A stretch of DNA of 64,000 bases, from the NCBI RefSeq assembly GCF_964340395.1, contig NC_135553.1, positions 6,976,501-7,040,500 of the forward strand, read 5' to 3'. Made by a program: the position numbers and the translations under genes. The number at the start of each line of letters is the position of its first letter. The first letter of the stretch is position 1. The stretch is from Glandiceps talaboti (Eukaryota > Hemichordata > Enteropneusta > Spengelidae). Below the pieces are notes generated by a model. It made no database searches, was not told the DNA's origin, and saw only the letters and a program-made list of their open reading frames with translations. Positions 55,966-64,000 of this stretch are shown piece by piece.

Positions 55966-56812
55966 AAAGAGAGAAATGTGGGGGTGTTGTGTCGTCCTAC
56001 AAGTTTATTTCTTTGTTACATTATCCCATCAAGATTTAGGTTGCCGGTTAACATATCAATATCGTGTTAAGATTTTTGTTTCGTGTTCAAGTCTGAATGT
56101 GTATCTCCACTTTTTTTATGCAACTAAACTGAGAAATTTCTCGTTAAGGTTATAGCCCACGTTCAATGTCCCTTGTTGATATTGGTTTGCAGTTAAGAAA
56201 GTAATGATTATACACATCCATAACTATATATTTTCTGAAAGTTAGGTTGTATAAAAAACAATCTTATATTTTCTTTCACCGCAAGTTGAATTCGAAAACC
56301 AAAACCGGGTGCCTAAAAAGTAGCGACACTTTGACATTGCTTAATTTAAACATTTAAGTCCAGATAACGAAGTTTTTAAATTTTTGTTTAGCTTCATTAT
56401 AAGTAGAGATTCTCGACTTGTGTGGCTAGGTACATAAGGCAGGTTGTTGTGAGGTAGAGGGTGGGAAACGGTGGAGAGAGAGAGAAAAGTCGCTCGTAGT
56501 GTGGCTAAAAACGGAATGTCTATTTCCAAAGGATAACAAACTAATAACTAGAGATTACAGGAAGTGAATAACACTTGGTATTGGTATAAGGGATATACAA
56601 TTGTGTCCATTGATATGTACAACATCTGGTTATGTAAAGTATTGAGAACATTCTTGGAGTAACATTTCATGTCAGCGACTTGTCGGATCACTCGACTCCC
56701 CCCTCCCCCACAAATAGTTTTCCTTTCCTGTTTGCGTAGAATTGGAGGAAAACGGCGCCAAACATGACATCCTCATATGATGGCCTATAAGATTCATAAT
56801 CATCTTGTTGTG
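55966..56812. other. Non-coding DNA
   Basis: A GAGAGA purine run near 55955-55975. No gene. Confidence 0.4.
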
Positions 56813-56915
56813 ACATCGTCGCAAACTACGGCCTCTTTTACGGCACCGTGCAAAACTAGTCGTCTCGTTATTTCGAAGTTCGCGGGAGAAATAACAGCTC
56901 TGGTTTGCGAGAATG
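56813..56915 (+). repeat. ~95-bp conserved repeat, copy 2
   Basis: Matches 43214-43306 in direct orientation, about 80% identity, sharing GCCTCTTT(C/T)ACGGC and GAAATAACAGCTCTGG. Confidence 0.8.
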
Positions 56916-59900
56916 TGTTGCGACTGATATGCCATTCTCTCCAAATATCATGAGCATCTCTCTCATTCCGAGAATCATTAGCCTCTCATACAGAGTTTCA
57001 AAATATAATGAACATTTGTAATTTCCTTCCTTGCATGTGCAGAGAGTGGAATCCTAGATCCTTGAACACTTTACATTGTTTCAACGAATCAATTCCTGGT
57101 GCTTAATAATTGGCAGTAGTTGTATTGTGTCTCGGTCAACGCATGCGCTAAACATGCATAACTGTTTTTTTTAGGGTCAGAGTTTTTATTTTTGAAGGCT
57201 GCTCTTATTTCGGAGGAAGGCTTCATGTTTTCCTGAATAACTCCACTGTTTCGGTTGACAACTGACTCGGAATTCCCTGATTATTCCAAACGCGTGATAG
57301 ATTATGTAATTAAGAGTCCAGGAAGTCGGGAACCACAACGAATCCCTCTGGTTGACCGATAGGTTACCGTGAATGTCAGTGAATAGTATTGGTTTTATTT
57401 CCCAGGGAAAGTGAGAAATCACGTGGGGATAAGGAACAATAGGAGAATTAGTTAGCGTACAAATATTTGATTAGGATGAGATTGAAGGAAAAGTCTTTAA
57501 TGTATCCAAAAAATTTGGACGTCAGTTATATTTAATCCTAGAACATTTGTTGTCACTTCACCAGATTCAACTGTCATGTATGCCTTCTTCGTGGCCAATT
57601 TGTTGTCAAGATGTATTTAACTATGCCCAATTATATCAAAAATTATTTAAAAGCAGCAAAAATTAGGTCCAAGTGAGTTACATTCACGCAGGTAGCAAAG
57701 GAGATCGCTACTGCCAGATAAACGAAATTGCGCGTTTTTTTCATTTTTGTGAAAAAATGTATGGATTTTCCAACGTTTGTGGTTCATTCCTAGAGTTGAA
57801 TGTCCCATGATATAAAGTATATATATGCTTGGTCTTGGTGTACAATTAGTGATGTATCATACCCATATTCTTGTTTCATAGCAACTCCATGTTCCATTCT
57901 TCACCTGTAAACTTTACAATTTGCACGCCAACCCTTTATCAAAACACAATAAAAGCGATAAAAAAACCTTTATGTGCCCATGCCATGGTGAAAATCAACC
58001 GAAACTCAGCACACAGTGTGTGGTAATCTTATCTCTGCATCACTTCTTCGTAGAATTTACAATGATAACGAGGAACAAATGTATGAGGTATTTGCAGAAA
58101 ATAATGACATTTTTGGAATTGTATCAAAGTGACCCTCTTTATAAATCATGATTTAGCTATGTCAATTACCCATCATGCCTAGACACACCTTGCTCATGTG
58201 TTCAACTTTTCCTGGAATTGTGACGTCATCTAAGTGTTTTTTTTTTACCCGATTGAGCTTTGTCATACGCTTACTCTAGTCAGCAGGAACAGGTTCGCGA
58301 ATCTAATTCGCTCGTGTCATCAAGTTTATCGCATCATTGACCACAATAGGGACGACGTAATCTTCGAGGAAAACTCGTTGCTATGGGGATGACAAAAATA
58401 ACCCCCTTGCCGCCACTTTGTACATTGTTTCATTGTTTCAAGACATGTCTGTTCGTTCGCACTATTGTTTCAAGATGTCCTTGTTTCTGTACTGCCACAA
58501 GTGTCAATGTCGTTACGGGGTTTTATAGTTCAGTTTGACACGGAAATGTTTAAAACTGGCCTGTAAAGTCCCGCGATGATGTTGGCGAACACACCACTTA
58601 CAGTACACATGGGTAAAGTTTTGAGTTGATTCAAAGAGTTCGCATTCTAGATTTTGACGGCTCGCTGTCGCTTGAAATAAGGCTCACAACATGTATGGTA
58701 AGTATATTTATATATGTTTTATTCAATGAAAACAGGAAAGTCTCCACTGGACACGGACAGAATCTCACTTACCGACGAAAGGCGGGCTGAACTTTGGAAC
58801 TTGGTTTGGCGATGATGGATGTCGCTGATACACATCTGGCGCCCCCAGTGGTGAAGTAAAATCACCAACACATAGCACTATGAGCTGGCATGGTTTTGGG
58901 CTCTCATTGGCCACTATATGTCAGTTATATCATACTGGCCAGCGAAATCCCAAAAGCAGGCAAGCCAAGTCTACAGACGCAATACTCTTCTATATCGTGT
59001 TTCGCTGTAAAACAATTCTGAACCTGAGTCAAAACATCGCCATCTCAATGTGTACATCCATTTTACTTCATTAATAGTATTGTTTTACTTGAAGTAGGTC
59101 ACTTTGGTTCGGTGGCGGTGGTACGCTTTGAAGTTGTATAGACACCAAGGCACCAAGGCTCCGTGACAACGGTAATGTTGTAACATAATGGTAAAGTGAG
59201 GATAGTTCATTGTATAAACATGTCAGGGAGGATAGTTCAGTGTCAGGGATGGGGTGGGGGGGGGGGGACATCGTACTGTACAAGTCAGACAGAGTAAACT
59301 CTGTTTTGATAGGTTACTACGGAAGGACGATATGCTCGACATTTTTTATTTGATTGTAAACTTTGTGTAATCCGTATAACTTCAACAGGTAGAACTTAAC
59401 TTCAACAATGTGGGAACACATCGACGTGTAAAATGAATAATATGGTACCCTAGTTATTAGGCGTAGAGTTTAGATAGTGACTAACACGGTTTACAAAGGT
59501 TTATGATAGTGATTTACAATGTAAGATGCACACATTGTGGTGCAATGCATAGAAATGCCAATTAGTCACATAATTTAGAAGTCACTGAGGAACTCGAAGC
59601 CTTTAGTCGAGGTATCAAACACAACATGCCGCAAAGGGTGAAACGTTGCTCAGAAGATCCGTATAAACTGCACGTCCCCCATTCAATTTAGGTAGATATC
59701 ACGTAGATACGTCATCATGTACACGCCTTATAAGGTAAAGCAAGTAATCGATTTTCTAAAAATACTGCTGATCTGGCTGTGACACTCCTACCCGTACTAC
59801 GCCCTCTATCAGTTGAGAGTTGTTCAAATAGTTCAGGTAGAAAGATACCATTGCTTCATTCCTTTGTTCTTGTACTATATTTAGGACAATGTATTGTCGT

Positions 59901-60942
59901 AGAATGGGAAAGGAGATTCCGACACCACATCTGCAGTTGATGTTGACTATATTAAGTGAATATACAGTAAGTGAATATATATTTTCAACGAGTCAGTATA
60001 GTAGCTGGACAGGTATTAATAGCTTCGTGTATGCTCACTTTCAGACTTTAGACTGTCTTCCATGTTCAGCATGCTATAATAAGTTATTCCGGTACACTTT
60101 CGATAGCACTATATGATTTGCGTATTTTCTAAAATGTATGACCAAAAACTGGAGAGTTAAATAATACCAACGACCTTATCTTATGATAAATTCACAAGTT
60201 TGAAGAAACGTCGAGAGTTCTTGTGGAGTTGGGGTTTCAAAGAGCGCATTATGATTACAATTTACATAATGCCCTTTGAAATCCTAAATACACAAGTGCA
60301 TTTAACAGCTGAGAAGTCACCATCCTGACCAGTTATTGACAGTGGTTGTATCAAAACCATGTGTAGTAGATTTCGAACGGTAGCAAGGATGACGTCACTA
60401 TGGGAAGGTGAAGTATAAGTAAGAAGTAAGAACACTTTGGTTGAAATTTCCAACTTTGCATTGCAGCGAATAATGTGTAATTGGTTATTCATTATGATAA
60501 GAAAACACATCAAATTTAGCCCAAGGTACCAATTGGCGCCTTTTTTGAAACTGAAGACAACATCATGGGGTTATAAAATGTAGTAAAACACACACAAACA
60601 AATAATTGTTAGTAATCCTTATAAACCTGACTGTATTATGTTAACGAAACTTGGATTGTGAGCAAATTATATTATTTGCTATGTTTCCTGACTAATGCTG
60701 GCACACGTCCAAGTTTCACTTTAGGTGTTCGGTTGAGTTTATAGTTCAATCCGGAGTATGACGAAATTTCTTTGGTATTTCAACAATGTCATTGATTTTC
60801 TTGTGAACTTTGAACTTTTGATAGTGACATCTTGACTCATTCATTGTTTGGATAGTTTGGGTATGACTAGGTCGACCCATTTTATCTCTTGATCTCATAA
60901 ATTATTATATTCATTTCTTTGTACTTACCTGCTTTTGTATAT
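56916..60942. other. Non-coding DNA
   Basis: CRE palindromes at 58221-58228 and 60390-60397, and a G run at 59255-59268. Short frames have no domains. Confidence 0.4.
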
Positions 60943-61325
60943 TCACCACCACCACCACCACCACCACCACCACCACATCTACTACCACCACCACCACCAC
61001 CACCACCACCACCACCACTACTACCACCACCACCACCACCACCACCACCACATCTACCACCACCACCACCACCACCACCACCACCACCACATCTACTACT
61101 ACCACCACTACTACTACTACTACAACCACCACCACCACCACCACCACATCACCTCTACTGCCACTGACACCACCACCACCACCACCACCACAACTACTAT
61201 CAACATCACCTCCTCTACCTCCACCACTTGTTACTACCGTCATCATACCACCACCACTACTGCCATCCCCATACCACCACCACCACCACCACCACCACCA
61301 CCACCACCACCACCACCACCGCCAC
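60943..61325. repeat. Long compound (CCA)n / (CTA)n microsatellite
   Basis: Blocks of CCA interrupted by CTA, CAT and ACT units run for about 380 bp, with a purer (CCA)n end at 61274-61322. Poly-His, poly-Pro, poly-Thr and poly-Val frames here are artefacts. Confidence 0.95.
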
Positions 61326-61729
61326 AGTTATTAAGATCGATGCATGATACATGTACGACTATACCAGATTTGTATGTTAGAACTTGACATACATTTGACC
61401 GTGAACATTAAATATGAAAATTCACGCGAACTACATATTTTTCACCCACTTTGTAGAGTCCAACAATACCAGACTAGGTAGCCTCATTCAACACTGATTG
61501 ACAGGCTGTCATGGACATTTATGACCTGGTCTTGCTTCCCATACCCATATCCTTAACCTAAACTCCGCCCAAATCTAAATTTCTCACAGTTAATAAGTAC
61601 AAGGTAGTATTAGTATTACTGGAGTATGGTTCTGATCATCCCCTCCCCATTACTCCCCTCTCCAACTCTACTAGTACCATCGGTGTTGGCGTGTCGTACC
61701 CCGGGTGGGGAACGGTACCAGTGACCAAC
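61326..61729. other. Non-coding DNA
   Basis: Nothing recognised. Confidence 0.4.
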
Positions 61730-62106
61730 TCTGGTAGGGGTGTTAGGACAGTACTGCCTAACCCAGACCCCATTTTAGACCCCAAAACCAATAATACCCC
61801 ATTTTAGATGAATACAGATTTTTAGATCAAAGTTTAGACAAAAATATATTTGTAGTAGTTCTATACTAAGGAAATAGTGGATCGCAAAATGTAGTTTTCA
61901 CTCTAGTATTTATTGGGCAGTTAATGGTGCAGTTATGATTTGGTAGACAATTTACCTCATTTTAGACTCACCAAAATCGAAAATAATGTAGCGTGGACCC
62001 CAAAACAGATCCAATGCAATTTTAGACCAAAGGGCTAGAAAACTCACCTCAAAGGGCTGCATATATGCGTATAGTGAAATAAAGGAAGTACCCCCCCCCC
62101 CCCACC
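61730..62106 (+). repeat. Interspersed repeat with recurring CCCCATTTTAGA motif
   Basis: CCCCATTTTAGACCCCAAAA, CCCCATTTTAGATGAA, CTCATTTTAGACTCACC and GCAATTTTAGACCAAAGGGC recur at irregular spacing, ending in a C run (62091-62103). Related ATTTTAGACCAAAAGGGC strings ending in a poly-C are, as I recall, widespread in invertebrate genomes. No terminal structure seen. Confidence 0.55.
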
Positions 62107-62804
62107 GACTTGTCCTTACTGTCTCTCAACAGAAGTGTCAAATAGCGCCACCAACGTCCGTATCCTAAAGTTGAATGGCTTCGTTTAGTAGGCGATAAAC
62201 GTACACCATTTGATTTGTACTCCGGTCATTCATTAAGCACTGTATATTTTATACATTGATGACATGGTGATTTACTTGTAAATTACAATGATTCAAAATT
62301 ATGTTTTCAGCCATAAATTCTGGATAGATTATTTCGCCAGAAATATTTTGAACCAGCATTGAGAGAACATGGATAATTTCGTCATTTCAAAAACTTTTGT
62401 AGGCCTTTGCACGCGCTGCATAATTGTACAGTCAATGAAAGCGAAAAGTCCGCCGAATAGAGGTATTAAGGTGAAAAATAATACGTAAATGAGAGGCGAG
62501 TATCTCTCTGGTGTTCGGTGAAAAACAGACGTATTCAAAAATATCTCATAAGTTGTAGTAACTTCGATTTTTCTCTCTCGCATTTTGAATTTTCAGTGCT
62601 GTTGTATTGTTCTAAATTTGTTGCAACGATTGTCTGTTTGTAGAAATCAAGCGACCTTTGACATTACTGTCTAGTTGCTCGTAATATAATTTTCAATTAA
62701 ATGAAACCAATACAAATGATGTCACGTGAGTTTACAATAAGTTTTATCACATTATTCACTGGACTTTACATTTCAATAACATTGGCAGTACAGTTGTACA
62801 AAGT
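62107..62804. other. Non-coding DNA
   Basis: A minus-strand frame of 84 codons (62329-62583) has one hydrophobic stretch but no splice context or family. Confidence 0.35.
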
Positions 62805-63120
62805 GCGAGGTCAAAAGTTCAGTGTTGGATAAAAACTTCAGTGCTTCTATCTAGTTAGGGGATGGTTGTTTTTTCGATTTCTTGCACCATATTTAGTTCT
62901 CATCCGACAAAAACGATTACATTTTGACTCACTTGCATATCAATATTCTCTTTTTTGACGCCACCCATTGAATGTATTTTGTTATGCCGTCCATCAATTT
63001 ACCTTTTTTATGCCGTCCATGATGGTCCTAAAAATAAATTATCAATTTTGGCCAATTATTTCAAGTTACAATGGGGGGGGGGGGGGGGGGTGTTCTGAGA
63101 TCTAACTGAAGCATTAAAGT
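62805..63120 (+). repeat. Dispersed repeat family X, copy 3, with long G run
   Basis: Collinear with 41945-42360. It carries a pure run of about 18 G at 63073-63090, where copy 1 has only GGGGG. Confidence 0.7.
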
Positions 63121-63487
63121 ATTTTATCAATATTGAATTTTTGACCTTGACCTTCTGAGGTAAAATATATTTACATCTTTATGCGTATTTGCTGGTGATC
63201 GTTGGTATTCTAATTATCACCTTGAATAACTCTACTCTATAGCGAACAAAGTGCAATAACTGGGAAAATTCTGATTTCGGTAAATTGATTTGATTAGGAA
63301 ATTCAAAAACATACAACTTACTCTACTCAGTAAAAATAAACTCAGTAGTTACCCGAGACTGTAAGACTGTAACTTAGATTCGTTATGTCGCTCCGCCCTC
63401 ACCGGCGAACTCTAACCATGAAAGGATTGACCGATGTGTGAGGGCGCTCCGTCACGGCCACAGTCACTTGTGAACTAACGTTTATTA
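63121..63487. other. Non-coding DNA
   Basis: Nothing recognised. Confidence 0.4.
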
Positions 63488-63574
63488 GGTATTTACACAT
63501 ATTAAAAAAAATACCATCACAAGGTATCATTGAATACCCTGTGACGGTATTTTCTTTTAATATGCGTAAATACC
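63488..63574. mobile_element. Very short hairpin MITE
   Basis: GGTATTTACACATATTAAAA at the left and its inverted partner ending GCGTAAATACC at the right enclose inner arms ATACC(A/G)TCACA. The 87 bp form one hairpin with a tiny loop. The two arms differ at several sites, so it is not a fresh palindrome. Confidence 0.75.
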
Positions 63575-64000
63575 AATGGCCTACAATGCCGAAAAGTAGA
63601 ATTTATTCCCATAATTCCGAAATACGATATTTTGGATCGTAACACTAGCTACACTACAATGCTCTGTGCGCATCCTGGATACCAGATCCACCTATTCATT
63701 GACTCAGTTGCCCCGGATGTTACTTCGTAGATCAATGGGCTACTCCCAGTCGCCCTCCGACCCCGGGGGTCAGTCGCCCTGCCCTCTCTTTGCATTGACC
63801 TAAGCCCTTTCTGTCATGTGTTTTATTTTGTGGACTAAATGTACTGAATTGTGACAAGTTCTGTCGATTTGGAACCTAGAATGACATTTGTGATTACCAA
63901 ATTTAAACGTTAGCAAGTTTTACAGCGTCCAGTAAATCATTTTCACGTCGGACAACGTCTTAGGCTAAAGAAAGAATTAGAAAGAAATGTACTTGATCAT
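63575..64000. other. Non-coding DNA at right edge
   Basis: CCGACCCCGGGGGTCAG at about 63760 is a local GC-rich palindrome. No gene recognised. Confidence 0.4.

Noticed and set aside
60911-61387. Poly-His, poly-Pro, poly-Val frames up to 150 codons
   Set aside because: Compound (CCA)n microsatellite, open in all frames.
62329-62583. 84-codon minus-strand frame with a hydrophobic stretch
   Set aside because: A stop lies four codons upstream of its ATG with no usable acceptor between, and no family is recognised. Hydrophobic ORFs are frequent by chance in AT-rich DNA.

Overview
This is an AT-rich, mostly non-coding piece of a large animal genome, most likely a marine invertebrate. The evidence is a metazoan-specific bHLH gene, a tRNA-derived SINE with a (TTA)n tail, a degenerate non-LTR retrotransposon, several MITE families, and very abundant long microsatellites ((TATG)n, (TA)n, (CCA)n, (ATTC)n). 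Repeats with AGGTCAAGGTCA-type motifs and TAGGCCTA motifs are common in molluscs and in some deuterostome invertebrates, so I cannot fix the phylum.

Only one gene is certain. The minus strand of positions 1-539 holds the 5' part of a Mist1/dimmed-type (BHLHA15) bHLH transcription factor, and the rest lies off the left edge. Its likely promoter and upstream regulatory DNA fill about 540-4050. That stretch has a TATA-like motif, a CCAAT/CRE composite, a perfect CRE, and two copies of the same CACGTG-containing 14-mer.

From 4 to 11 kb the window is dominated by long, often compound microsatellites. Two loci, at 8.6-9.05 kb and 21.75-22.1 kb, share one architecture: an outer inverted repeat enclosing an inner palindrome and a long (TA)n array. 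The inner part of the first locus folds as an almost complete type I hammerhead ribozyme with a very short helix III, the form known from Penelope-like retroelements. This is the most interesting signal in the window.

The remaining DNA is a layered transposon landscape. It contains a 5'-truncated, frameshifted LINE (19.06-20.66 kb) and a SINE family with three copies (32.3, 46 and 54.6 kb). A Harbinger-like MITE family has three copies (24.7, 46.0 and 51.3 kb), one inserted inside a SINE and another carrying a LINE 3' fragment with a perfect 12-bp target duplication. There is a hAT-like foldback element (14.5 kb), a Mutator-like MITE (26.2 kb), two short hairpin elements (29.7 and 63.5 kb), a 46-bp minisatellite (23.5 kb), a decayed roughly 90-bp tandem array (52.2-52.7 kb) and several unnamed dispersed repeat pairs. 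The long stretches between them hold no recognisable gene. The two weak ORFs I mention near 45 kb are speculative.
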